Shown here: positions 8,905-17,405 of the stretch, piece after piece
Numbering within the stretch: the stretch's first letter is position 1
Layout: each line of letters starts with the position of its first letter
Source of the DNA: JALSNL01 sp036479585
GTDB taxonomy: Bacteria > Bacteroidota > Ignavibacteria > Ignavibacteriales > Melioribacteraceae
NCBI GenBank assembly: GCA_965224785.1
Contig: OZ245062.1
Location: 1,426,001 to 1,490,000, forward strand
Length of the DNA: 64,000 nucleotides
Reading direction: 5' to 3'
Notes under the pieces: model-generated
The model's input: only the letters and a program-made list of their open reading frames with translations
Told to the model about the DNA's origin: nothing
The model's database searches: none
Translations under genes and position numbers: made by a program

Positions 8905-9891
8905 TTGAATAAATTAAAAATACTTAGCAGATTTATCATTCCTATTTCACTCATTTTCTTGGGTGTTTTTCTAATAGTTGGATGTGCTACAAGTTCAACC
9001 TACATCTTCAATCAACAAACGAATTTATCAAATAGTGAAAACAACAAAATAATATTTCTAAGTGATACACAATCTCCAATTTGGATTGAAACTCTTTTTC
9101 TTGATGAAAACAATAATGAGTTTGCTCGCTCCAAAATATTTGAACAAATAATTAGTAAGAAACCCACTGCTGTTATTCATCTAGGAGATTTAGTTGCACT
9201 AGGTTTATTTAATAGTGATTGGGATTCTATTGATACATTCGTGAATAGTCTAAGAAATCGTGATATAAATTTTTATCCTATATTAGGTAATCACGAACTT
9301 ATTTTTTGTGCCCCCAGTGGAGAAGAAAATTTCCTTAGTAGATTTCCGTTCGCTTCAAAGACTGGCTACTCGGTTAGAATAAATTCACTTGCTGTACTTT
9401 TACTTAATTCTAATTTCTCACATTTAACAGAAATTGAAATACTTAAACAGCAGAAATGGTACAAGAATGAATTAACAAAAATGGAAAATGATTCAACCAT
9501 AAGTTCAATAATTGTGGGATGTCATCATCCGCCTTTTACAAATAGTACGGTCGTTGATGCTGATGAAGAAGCTCTGAAAATGTTCGTTCCACTTTTCATC
9601 TCGAATAGAAAGTGCAAAATATTTCTAAGCGGACACAGTCATGCTTTTGAGCATTTCAAATATGAGAAAAAAGACTTTTTTGTAATTGGCGGGGGCGGGG
9701 GATTGCAACATCCTTTATCTATTGGGGATGAAGCGAAACGCAAAGATTTTTATAACTCAGATTCTAAGATTAGAAATTTTCATTTTCTTGAATTATCTTC
9801 TGAGAATGATAGTTTGGTTTTCAAAGTGAAAATGTTAGATGAAAAATTTGAGATATTTAATGTTGAGTACGAATTGAAAGTGGCGAAGTAA
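8905..9891 (+). CDS. Calcineurin-like metallophosphoesterase lipoprotein
   Basis: The TTG start at 8905 is needed to encode the lipoprotein signal ending at Cys27 (LIVGC); no ATG lies before it. The metallophosphoesterase metal motifs appear in order: SDTQ (variant of DxH), HLGD, GNHE, GCHHPP and GHSH. The family hydrolyses phosphomonoesters or diesters with two metal ions. Probably anchored in the envelope; substrate unknown. Its position after the GDPD and barrel genes fits envelope phosphate or lipid metabolism. Confidence 0.85.
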   Translation: MNKLKILSRFIIPISLIFLGVFLIVGCATSSTYIFNQQTNLSNSENNKIIFLSDTQSPIWIETLFLDENNNEFARSKIFEQIISKKPTAVIHLGDLVALGLFNSDWDSIDTFVNSLRNRDINFYPILGNHELIFCAPSGEENFLSRFPFASKTGYSVRINSLAVLLLNSNFSHLTEIEILKQQKWYKNELTKMENDSTISSIIVGCHHPPFTNSTVVDADEEALKMFVPLFISNRKCKIFLSGHSHAFEHFKYEKKDFFVIGGGGGLQHPLSIGDEAKRKDFYNSDSKIRNFHFLELSSENDSLVFKVKMLDEKFEIFNVEYELKVAK

Positions 9892-9919
9892 TTCCAAAAT
9901 TTAATTAGAGTTAAATTAT

Positions 9920-10891
9920 TTAACTTAATAAAGAATAGTCTATAATTAATTCACCATCTTTCTTCCATTGAATCCATCCTTTGCCAACAACTTTATGATC
10001 ATAATCAATAAGATTTACTAACATCCAATTGTTTTTAATTCTTAGAGGTATCATAAATTCAAACTTCGTATTTACTTCTCCAGCGGAATGAAATGGTTTG
10101 TAACGAATAGTTTGTTCATTACCATTTATAAATTCTACAGAAAAAACATTAAGTAAAAAGTCTTGCCAATAAATTACTTCTCCAGTTCGGCGAGATACAT
10201 AAGTAGTTTTTTGGTTTGTTGAATTTACTGTTATCTCAATAAATTCAGAGCCAATAGATTGAATTTTGAAATAGAGAATATCATAATCCAGTTTAAGATG
10301 TTCAGGTTGTAACCACGGCGGAGCATAAGTAATATCAAAAGAACCTTGTTCTACTCTTTGGAAGACAATGCTATCACTTGGAGTGTGTTCATGAATAGAT
10401 TTTCCAAAATTAGGATTTCTGTAAAAATAAAGTACTGAATCTTTATAAAAGTTTGGTTTGAAAAAGCCTAAACCCATTTTAGGTTTGTCAATTTCTTGCT
10501 TAGTAAAAACAGAACTAAAAGAAAAAATATTAGATTCTAAAACGGCGGGAGTTGTTGTCTTTTTAGGAATATTTCTGTGAGGAGTTTCTAACTTTTCTTC
10601 TCTGTTAATAAAACGATAAGTTATAATTAAAATTGCAATGGTTAGTACAATTCCCAATATACGATTTGCAGTTATGACCACTTTGTGTTTTGCATAATAA
10701 GCAAGTAACAGAGAACCCACAAAAGCAATTGATGCAAATGTAATTCCGTACATAAAAACTATAGCTCCACCAGCAAGATCTTGTCCTTTTGCAACATCTG
10801 TTAGACCAGCAAAAGTTGCACCCAACAAAAAGAAAGTTAGGATAGATAGAAAATAAAGTAGAAAACTTGATGTCTTAAATAATTTTCTCAT
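9920..10891 (-). CDS. Membrane protein of unknown function
   Basis: The 323-residue protein has three hydrophobic segments in residues 10-100 and then a soluble domain of about 210 residues, probably periplasmic and mostly beta, with a tryptophan-rich end (WIQWKKDGE). No family is recognised. It is convergent with the metallophosphoesterase gene. Confidence 0.65.
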   Translation of the reverse strand: MRKLFKTSSFLLYFLSILTFFLLGATFAGLTDVAKGQDLAGGAIVFMYGITFASIAFVGSLLLAYYAKHKVVITANRILGIVLTIAILIITYRFINREEKLETPHRNIPKKTTTPAVLESNIFSFSSVFTKQEIDKPKMGLGFFKPNFYKDSVLYFYRNPNFGKSIHEHTPSDSIVFQRVEQGSFDITYAPPWLQPEHLKLDYDILYFKIQSIGSEFIEITVNSTNQKTTYVSRRTGEVIYWQDFLLNVFSVEFINGNEQTIRYKPFHSAGEVNTKFEFMIPLRIKNNWMLVNLIDYDHKVVGKGWIQWKKDGELIIDYSLLS

Positions 10892-11027
10892 AATCTTTCA
10901 TGGGTGAATTGATACAAAATTTAATAATTGCAAATTAAGTCGGTCCAGTTAAAATAATGAAATTATTAGCTATAATATATCAAAACCTAATTTTGCTAAA
11001 TGGCTTGAATACCTTGTTATGTTGTAA

Positions 11028-11579
11028 TTACCTCATAATACTAAAAACATTTGATGTATCTCTTAAAGTATCAATGTTTGCAGAAAGATAATTTTTATAA
11101 TAGTTTATTCTTATTCTATGTTCACCAAGTTTGTTAGTATCAATTATTGCAGACGCACTAATTTTGTATTCTACTCCTGGCAGTAATCTAATAATTTTAC
11201 TGCCTTCAATTAATCTAAATTGCTCTATGTTTTTCCAAGTTTTATCAATCAACTTATACTCAAAATAGCCATCTGTTTGATAAGCAATAGTCAAATTTTC
11301 TTGATCAAAATTAGAATTAAACGCATCTCCTAAGTTTGAATAAAATGTATCTTGAGTTGAATTTAGTAAAGTGCCTGATATCGAGCAAGAATAATTTTTC
11401 CCGAAATTATCATCTAAATGATATTCTAATTCATTTGTAATAATTTCTAAATTATTATTAAATTCTGTTTCTTCATTGGTCTTAACTGGATTATTATTCT
11501 CAGTACAAGAAATTAAAAAAAGCAGAACTAAAAATTGGAAACAAATTATTTGAAATATTTTCATATTCATTAGTTCCAC
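11028..11579 (-). CDS. Predicted lipoprotein of unknown function
   Basis: The N-terminus is a lipoprotein signal ending LISC at about Cys25, after a start at ATG 11579 (an in-frame ATG at residue 4-6 is an alternative). The mature part of about 158 residues is polar with beta-strand character. No domain is recognised. It lies 136 bp before the membrane protein at 10891 on the same strand and 52 bp after pntB. Confidence 0.6.
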   Translation of the reverse strand: MELMNMKIFQIICFQFLVLLFLISCTENNNPVKTNEETEFNNNLEIITNELEYHLDDNFGKNYSCSISGTLLNSTQDTFYSNLGDAFNSNFDQENLTIAYQTDGYFEYKLIDKTWKNIEQFRLIEGSKIIRLLPGVEYKISASAIIDTNKLGEHRIRINYYKNYLSANIDTLRDTSNVFSIMR

Positions 11580-11631
11580 TTTTCACACCATAATTATTAT
11601 TTAATCCAACAATAAATCAAGCACACAAAAT

Positions 11632-13023
11632 TTACAATTCCTTAATCTCATTATTAAGTTGACTGATAGCTTCTTTAGCACTTCCAAAAAACATTAACGT
11701 GTTTGGATAGAAAAATAACTCATTTTGAATTCCAGCATAACCAACATTAAGTGAACGTTTATTTACGATAACTGTTTTTGCATAATCAACATTTAAAATT
11801 GGCATTCCATAAATCGGGGAACTTTCATCGTGGCGTGCTGCCGGATTAACAACATCGTTAGCTCCAATAATAAAAGCAACATCAACGTTAGGGAAGTCAT
11901 CGTTTATATCTTCAAGTGCAAAAAGTTTATCGTAAGACACTTGAGCTTCTGCAAGAAGAACATTCATATGTCCGGGCATTCTTCCTGCAACTGGATGAAT
12001 GGCAAAACGAACATCTATATTTTTCTTTTCTAAAATATTTGTTAAGTCTCTAACAGCGTGCTGGGCTTGGGCGACAGCCATTCCATAGCCGGGAACTATA
12101 ACAACACTTTGAACTGAATCAAGTAACATTGCTAATTCTTCAGCATCAATAGATTTTGCATCACCTTGCGGACCACCAGCAGTAGCACCATCGCCACCGG
12201 TTCCAGCAGTTTCCCAACCGCCAAGTACAACATTCATTAATGAGCGATTCATTCCACGACACATAATTAATGTTAAAATTATTCCGGAAGCACCAACTAA
12301 AGCTCCGGCAATAATTAGCATATTATTTTGAAGTACAAAACCAGTCATTGAAGCTGCAAGTCCTGAATAAGAGTTAAGCAATGAAACTGCAACCGGCATA
12401 TCTGCTCCACCGATTGGTAAAACCAAAAGTACTCCCAACACTAAGGATACAGCCACAATGCCCAACAAGTAAGATTCTTTAGAAGGATCCATAACAATAA
12501 AAACTCCGGCAGCAATAATTACCAAAAAGAGTAAAATGTTAATAGGATTTTGCAAAGGATATTTTATAACTTTCCCGGAAACAATTCCCTGAAGTTTTCC
12601 AAAAGCAATTAGTGAACCAGTAAAAGTAACTGCTCCAATTAACACTGAAAGAACCATTGCAATTGCAGTTGGAACTTCTAACGTTCCATCAATATTTATT
12701 AAATGATAATACTCAGCAAAAGCAACCAGGGCAGAAGCCCCGCCACCAAAGCCGTTTAGCACTCCAACCATTTGTGGCATTCCGGTCATCTCAATTTTGA
12801 GTGCCATAAACGCGCCGATGGCAGAACCAATAACTAAACCAATTATGATATACTCAAACGTAAGCACGCGTTGGTCGAACAAAGTAATAACAATTGCAAG
12901 AAACATTCCCAATGAAGAAAGCATATTTCCTTGGCGAGCTGTTTTGGGTGAACCAAGCTTCTTAATTCCAAAAATAAAAAGGATAGAAGCAATGAGATAA
13001 ACTAAGTACGATACTATTTGCAT
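11632..13023 (-). CDS. pntB: NAD(P) transhydrogenase subunit beta
   Basis: The 463-residue protein is almost all membrane helices to about residue 265 and ends in the NADP(H)-binding domain III, with VPGYGMAVAQAQHAV and GRMPGHMNVLLAEA. The length matches PntB. With the two alpha subunits it forms the proton-translocating enzyme that uses the proton gradient to reduce NADP+ with NADH. Last gene of pntAa-pntAb-pntB, 9 bp after pntAb. Confidence 0.97.
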   Translation of the reverse strand: MQIVSYLVYLIASILFIFGIKKLGSPKTARQGNMLSSLGMFLAIVITLFDQRVLTFEYIIIGLVIGSAIGAFMALKIEMTGMPQMVGVLNGFGGGASALVAFAEYYHLINIDGTLEVPTAIAMVLSVLIGAVTFTGSLIAFGKLQGIVSGKVIKYPLQNPINILLFLVIIAAGVFIVMDPSKESYLLGIVAVSLVLGVLLVLPIGGADMPVAVSLLNSYSGLAASMTGFVLQNNMLIIAGALVGASGIILTLIMCRGMNRSLMNVVLGGWETAGTGGDGATAGGPQGDAKSIDAEELAMLLDSVQSVVIVPGYGMAVAQAQHAVRDLTNILEKKNIDVRFAIHPVAGRMPGHMNVLLAEAQVSYDKLFALEDINDDFPNVDVAFIIGANDVVNPAARHDESSPIYGMPILNVDYAKTVIVNKRSLNVGYAGIQNELFFYPNTLMFFGSAKEAISQLNNEIKEL

Positions 13024-13032
13024 TTTCTTCTC

Positions 13033-13317
13033 CTATTTCTTTTTGAACATTTTTAACATTCTATCTGTAACAAGGTAACCGCCTACCACATTTATTGTTG
13101 CAAAAATTAGTGCAATCATTCCAAGAGTTGTGCTAATTGTATATTCTTCCAATCCGGCACTTAACAAAGCACCAACAATTGTAATTCCCGATATAGCGTT
13201 TGAGCCCGACATCAAAGGGGTATGAAGTGTTGGGGGAACTTTTGTTATAAGTTCAAAGCCAACAAAAATGGCAAGAACAAAAACATAAATCATCATTATT
13301 AAATCATATACTTCCAT
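13033..13317 (-). CDS. pntAB: NAD(P) transhydrogenase subunit alpha part 2 (membrane part)
   Basis: This 94-residue protein has three hydrophobic helices and the conserved TPLMSGSNAISGI stretch of the C-terminal membrane part of PntA. Bacteria with a three-gene transhydrogenase encode it separately. It is 9 bp before pntB but 254 bp after pntAa, a gap filled by repeats. Confidence 0.95.
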   Translation of the reverse strand: MEVYDLIMMIYVFVLAIFVGFELITKVPPTLHTPLMSGSNAISGITIVGALLSAGLEEYTISTTLGMIALIFATINVVGGYLVTDRMLKMFKKK

Positions 13318-13357
13318 AATTTATTCCTTTAAGTTTTAATAATTATTTCGTAGATTT

Positions 13358-13522
13358 TGTCATTCCAACTCGATTGGGAATCCAGTAAATACTAACAAAT
13401 GGATTTCCCCGCCCAACAAAACGGCGGACAAGCTAATACAAACATTCGGAAATGACAAACTACCTAGTATTTTTTTTCAATGAGATTCCGGTCTTCCAAA
13501 ACAACAAGAAACCGGAATGACA
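13358..13522. repeat. Composite dispersed repeat inside the pnt operon
   Basis: A first unit runs from TGTCATTCC (13358) to the AATGACA ending at 13457, with an ATTCCAA/TTGGGAAT hairpin. A second half unit, GATTCCGGTC...GGAATGACA, ends at 13522. The inner stretch CCCCGCCCAACAAAACGGC resembles the half copy at 63510. It sits between pntAa and pntAb. Confidence 0.8.
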
Positions 13523-13543
13523 ATACTTTATACAAATTTATTT

Positions 13544-13562
13544 CGCAGATTACTAATCTGCG
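13544..13562. repeat. Short hairpin CGCAGATTACTAATCTGCG
   Basis: The arms CGCAGATTA and TAATCTGCG are near-perfect complements. A related hairpin with the same left arm lies at 55881-55900. It falls 10 bp after the pntAa stop and could fold in the transcript, but it has no T-run for a classical terminator. Confidence 0.55.
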
Positions 13563-13571
13563 TTACGTATT

Positions 13572-14774
13572 TCACCTCTCATTTTCTTTACGACTAAATA
13601 CGGAGAAATGTTTTACGTTTATCTTGCTACTTGATACTGCAGCTTTAGTTCTTTCTTGAACAACTTCACCATTATGAGTTATAAGAGAACCTATTACAAT
13701 TTCATCTTCTAAGTTTAATTCTAAATTTCCTTCTTTTGAAATATGCTCCAACAAAGCCATAATATTTTTACTGTAAACAGCACTAGCATTTGTTGCTACA
13801 AGACTTGGTAAATTTGGCTCACCGATAATTGTTACTCCGTACTTCTTAACAATTTTGCCATTCTCACTTATCTCGCAATTTCCACCAAACTCAACAGCCA
13901 TATCAAGCACAACTGAGCCAGGCTTCATACCTTTAATCATTTCTTCAGTTACTAAAATTGGTGCTTTTCTTCCTGGTACTAATGCAGTTGTTATAACAAT
14001 ATCTGCATTAGTTATATGTTTGAAAAGTAGCTCTTTTTGTTTTTGTAAAAATTCTTCAGAAGCTTCTTTTGCGTAACCGCCTTCGTCTTGCATATCTTCT
14101 TCAGTATCAACTTCAATAAATCTTCCGCCAAGACTTTCAACTTCTTCTTTAACAGCGGGACGAATATCTGAAACTTCTACAACAGCTCCTAATCTTTTTG
14201 CAGTACCAAGAGCTTGAAGTCCTGCAACTCCTGCTCCCATAATAACCACACGTGCTGGTTGAATAGTTCCGGCAGCAGTCATCATCAACGGAAAAATTTT
14301 ACCTAATTCGTTTGCAGTCATAAGTACAGATTTATATCCAGCAATGTTAGCTTGCGAACTTAGTGCATCCATTTTTTGTGCAAGAGTTGTTCTTGGAATT
14401 GCATCCATAGAAATTACATTTATTCCACTATCAGCACATTGTTGTGCAAGTTGAGGATAATGAAGAGGGTAGAGCAATGTAATAAGAAGTGAACCCTTTT
14501 TCATTAAATCTAATTCGTGTTTATTTTTTGTCGGGTGCTCAATTGGACGTTGAACTTTAAGTACAATTTCAGCAGAAGAATATAATTCTTCAAGGTTGTC
14601 AAAAATTGTAACTCCGGCTTCTGCGTATTGTTCATTAGTAAAGCCTGCATTTATTCCGGCATCTTTTTCAAGATTTATTTTGAAACCTTTTTTAATAAGT
14701 TTGGAAGCAACATCCGGAACTATTGCAACTCGGTTTTCACCTGGAATGATTTCTTTTGGAACAGCTATAACCAC
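13572..14774 (-). CDS. pntAA: NAD(P) transhydrogenase subunit alpha part 1 (NAD-binding)
   Basis: The 400-residue soluble subunit begins MVIAVPKEIIPGENRVAIVP, the alanine-dehydrogenase/PNT N-terminus, and carries the NAD(H)-binding GAGVAGLQA fold near residue 180. It supplies NADH to the membrane subunits. First gene of the pnt operon; 214 bp separate it from divergent nfnA. Confidence 0.97.
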   Translation of the reverse strand: MVIAVPKEIIPGENRVAIVPDVASKLIKKGFKINLEKDAGINAGFTNEQYAEAGVTIFDNLEELYSSAEIVLKVQRPIEHPTKNKHELDLMKKGSLLITLLYPLHYPQLAQQCADSGINVISMDAIPRTTLAQKMDALSSQANIAGYKSVLMTANELGKIFPLMMTAAGTIQPARVVIMGAGVAGLQALGTAKRLGAVVEVSDIRPAVKEEVESLGGRFIEVDTEEDMQDEGGYAKEASEEFLQKQKELLFKHITNADIVITTALVPGRKAPILVTEEMIKGMKPGSVVLDMAVEFGGNCEISENGKIVKKYGVTIIGEPNLPSLVATNASAVYSKNIMALLEHISKEGNLELNLEDEIVIGSLITHNGEVVQERTKAAVSSSKINVKHFSVFSRKENER

Positions 14775-14988
14775 TATGTATCTCCTTGTATTTAATTAAG
14801 GAAAAATGTTTTATCTTCTAAAATAAGAGGAAGTTATCTAATATCAAAGTAATAATAAAAAAATCTTTTGGCTACAAGAGACATAAAGAAAAATATGTAA
14901 TTGTCTTTTGAATAATTTTCTATACCTTTAAGATGTAGGAATCCTTTTATATGATAAAATATATTTTTATAGTTATCAAGGTAGCTTA

Positions 14989-15840
14989 ATGGCAAAAATT
15001 GTATTGAAAGAACAACTATCTAAAAGTGTTTACAAGATGAAACTTGAAGCAAAGTTAATTTCAGAAGAAAGAGAAGCTGGTCAATTTATAATACTCCAAG
15101 TTGATGAAGATTTTGGTGAACGAATTCCTCTAACTATTGCTGATGCAAATAAAGAAGCTGGAACAATTACAATAATATTTCAAGTTGTGGGATTGACAAC
15201 TGATGAACTTTCTCACATGAATGTTGGTGATGATGTTCCAGTTTTAGTTGGACCTCTCGGAACACCAACTCATATAAAAAAACATGGTACTGTGGTTTGC
15301 GTTGGTGGTGGAATAGGTGTTGCTCCTTTGCATCCAATAGCAGAAGCATTTAAAGCAGCCGGTAATAAAGTTATTACAATAGTGGGAGCAAGAAATAAAG
15401 AGCTTGTAGTAATGGAAGATGAAATGAGAAAAATTGCAGATGAACTAATTATATGTACCGATGACGGAAGTTACGGCAGGAAAGGATTGGTAACAGAACC
15501 GCTAAAAGAAGTTTGTGAACGTGAAGAAAAAACGGATATGGTAATTGCAATTGGTCCACCAATTATGATGAAATTTTGTGCAGAGACAACCCGACCTTAT
15601 GATGTTTACACAGAAGTATCGCTAAACACAATTATGGTTGATGGAACCGGTATGTGTGGAGGTTGTCGTGTTAATGTTGGAGATGAAGTTAAATTTGTTT
15701 GTGTGGATGGACCTGAATTTGATGGACACAAAGTTGATTTTGATAATATGATGGCAAGGCTACATTCCTATGATGACATTGAGCATGAGAAGCATGCATG
15801 TTATGTAGATAAATTGGCTGATGAAAAGCTAAAGAATTGA
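14989..15840 (+). CDS. nfnA: NADH-dependent ferredoxin:NADP+ oxidoreductase small subunit (NfnA-like)
   Basis: The 283-residue protein is a ferredoxin-reductase-type flavoprotein: FAD region RIPLTIAD (46-53), NAD region GGGIGVAPL (107-115) and a C-terminal [2Fe-2S] site with Cys223, Cys226 and Cys238. It pairs with the following 4Fe-4S/FAD protein. Such pairs are either Nfn (electron-bifurcating NADH, NADPH and ferredoxin balance) or sulfide dehydrogenase subunits; the sequence alone does not decide. AAGGTAG precedes the ATG. Confidence 0.87.
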   Translation: MAKIVLKEQLSKSVYKMKLEAKLISEEREAGQFIILQVDEDFGERIPLTIADANKEAGTITIIFQVVGLTTDELSHMNVGDDVPVLVGPLGTPTHIKKHGTVVCVGGGIGVAPLHPIAEAFKAAGNKVITIVGARNKELVVMEDEMRKIADELIICTDDGSYGRKGLVTEPLKEVCEREEKTDMVIAIGPPIMMKFCAETTRPYDVYTEVSLNTIMVDGTGMCGGCRVNVGDEVKFVCVDGPEFDGHKVDFDNMMARLHSYDDIEHEKHACYVDKLADEKLKN

Positions 15841-15853
15841 AGGAGGTTGAAAA

Positions 15854-17356
15854 ATGAGTTACCAATCACCTGATATTTTAAGTGCAAATGCAAAAACTAT
15901 TTTGAATGATTTCATACATCGTATTGATGAAATAAAACCTAAAGAAAGATTAAAAATTCCTATGCAGGAAATGCCTGCTCAAGAACCTTCCGTAAGAGCT
16001 TGTAATATAGATGAAGTTGCAATTGGCTACACGGTAGAGGAAGCAAGAGTGGAAGCTTTAAGATGTCTTGAATGTGTTAAACAACCTTGCGTTGATGAGT
16101 GTCCTGTTAAAATTGATATACCCGGATTTATTCATCACATAGCTTTTGGCGATTTTCAAAATGCAGTGGATGTTATTAAGGAAGCAAGTCTTTTACCTTC
16201 CATCTGCGGAAGAGTTTGTCCGCAAGAATCTCAATGTCAGCTAACTTGTACAGTTGGTATTGCAATGAAAGATGTTGATAAGTCAGTGGCAATAGGCAGA
16301 CTTGAAAGATTTGCAGCTGATTGGGAAAGGGAACAAGGAACAGTAAAAGTTCCGAAAGTAAAACAAGAGACGGGTAAAAAGGTTGCTATTGTTGGAAGCG
16401 GACCAGCCGGATTAGTTGTTGCGGCTGATGTTAGAAGGGAAGGACACGATGTAACAATTTTTGAAGCCTTCCATAAATTGGGTGGAGTTATGAGATATGG
16501 AATTCCTGAATTTCGTTTGCCTAACAGTATTGTGGATGAAGAGATTGATACTCTTCTAAAGATGGGAGTTAAGATTGAAAAAAATTATGTTGTTGGAAGA
16601 ACTAGAAAACTTACTGACTTAATTGATAAAGATAATTTTGATGCAGTTTTTGTTGGTACCGGAGCAGGCTTACCAATATTTATGGGCATTGAAGGTGAAA
16701 GTTTGGTTGGAGTATTCTCAGCGAATGAATATTTAACACGTGCAAATTTAATGAGAGCTTTCGATAAGAAAAATTCTGACACTCCAATGTATCCATCAAA
16801 AGTAGTTGCAGTTTTGGGTGGTGGTAATGTTGCAATGGATGCAGCTCGTATGGCTCTTAGACTTGGTGCAGAAATAATTTACGTAGTTTACAGAAGAACT
16901 GAAAAAGAAATGCCTGCTCGTAATGAAGAAATTGAACACGCAAAAGAAGAAGGAGTTGACTTCCACTTTTTAGAAAATGCTAACAGAATATTAGGAGATG
17001 AAAAGGGAAAAGTTAATGCAATGGAATGTTTAAGATACGAACTTGGTGAGCCTGATGATTCCGGAAGAAGACGACCAGTTGTAATTGACGGAAGCGAATT
17101 TATATTAGATGTTGATACTGTAATTGTTGCAATTGGTAATGGTAGTAATCCTTTGATAAACCAAACTACTCCCGAATTAAAAGCAAATAAATGGGGCAAT
17201 ATAATTGTAGATGAAAAACAAAAATCATCAATGGATAAAATATTTGCCGGTGGCGATATTGTTCTTGGTGCAGCAACAGTAATACTTGCAATGGGTGAAG
17301 GTAGAAAAGCCGCTGCAGGAATTAATGAAATGCTAGCAGAAGAAATTGCGAATTAG
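15854..17356 (+). CDS. nfnB: NfnB / glutamate-synthase-small-subunit-like oxidoreductase
   Basis: An N-terminal two-cluster domain carries Cys71, 74, 79, 83 and Cys118, 122, 128, 132. It is followed by an FAD site VAIVGSGPAGLV (from about 175) and an NADPH site VAVLGGGNVAMDAA (from about 317). At 500 residues it matches NfnB and the GltD family. An AGGAGG Shine-Dalgarno lies just upstream and nfnA ends 13 bp before, so they form a two-gene operon. No glutamate synthase large subunit is nearby, favouring the Nfn role. Confidence 0.88.
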   Translation: MSYQSPDILSANAKTILNDFIHRIDEIKPKERLKIPMQEMPAQEPSVRACNIDEVAIGYTVEEARVEALRCLECVKQPCVDECPVKIDIPGFIHHIAFGDFQNAVDVIKEASLLPSICGRVCPQESQCQLTCTVGIAMKDVDKSVAIGRLERFAADWEREQGTVKVPKVKQETGKKVAIVGSGPAGLVVAADVRREGHDVTIFEAFHKLGGVMRYGIPEFRLPNSIVDEEIDTLLKMGVKIEKNYVVGRTRKLTDLIDKDNFDAVFVGTGAGLPIFMGIEGESLVGVFSANEYLTRANLMRAFDKKNSDTPMYPSKVVAVLGGGNVAMDAARMALRLGAEIIYVVYRRTEKEMPARNEEIEHAKEEGVDFHFLENANRILGDEKGKVNAMECLRYELGEPDDSGRRRPVVIDGSEFILDVDTVIVAIGNGSNPLINQTTPELKANKWGNIIVDEKQKSSMDKIFAGGDIVLGAATVILAMGEGRKAAAGINEMLAEEIAN

Positions 17357-17370
17357 TAGACTTATAAATA

Positions 17371-17402
17371 ATGCCTAGCACTTTTGAAGTGCCAGGCATT
17401 TT
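17371..17402. terminator. Bidirectional rho-independent-like terminator
   Basis: ATGCCTAGCAC (17371-17381) pairs with GTGCCAGGCAT (17389-17399) with one mismatch over 11 positions and a 7-base loop, followed by TTTT. It sits between convergent nfnB and the GH13 gene and could stop both transcripts. Confidence 0.8.
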
Positions 17403-17405
17403 GCA

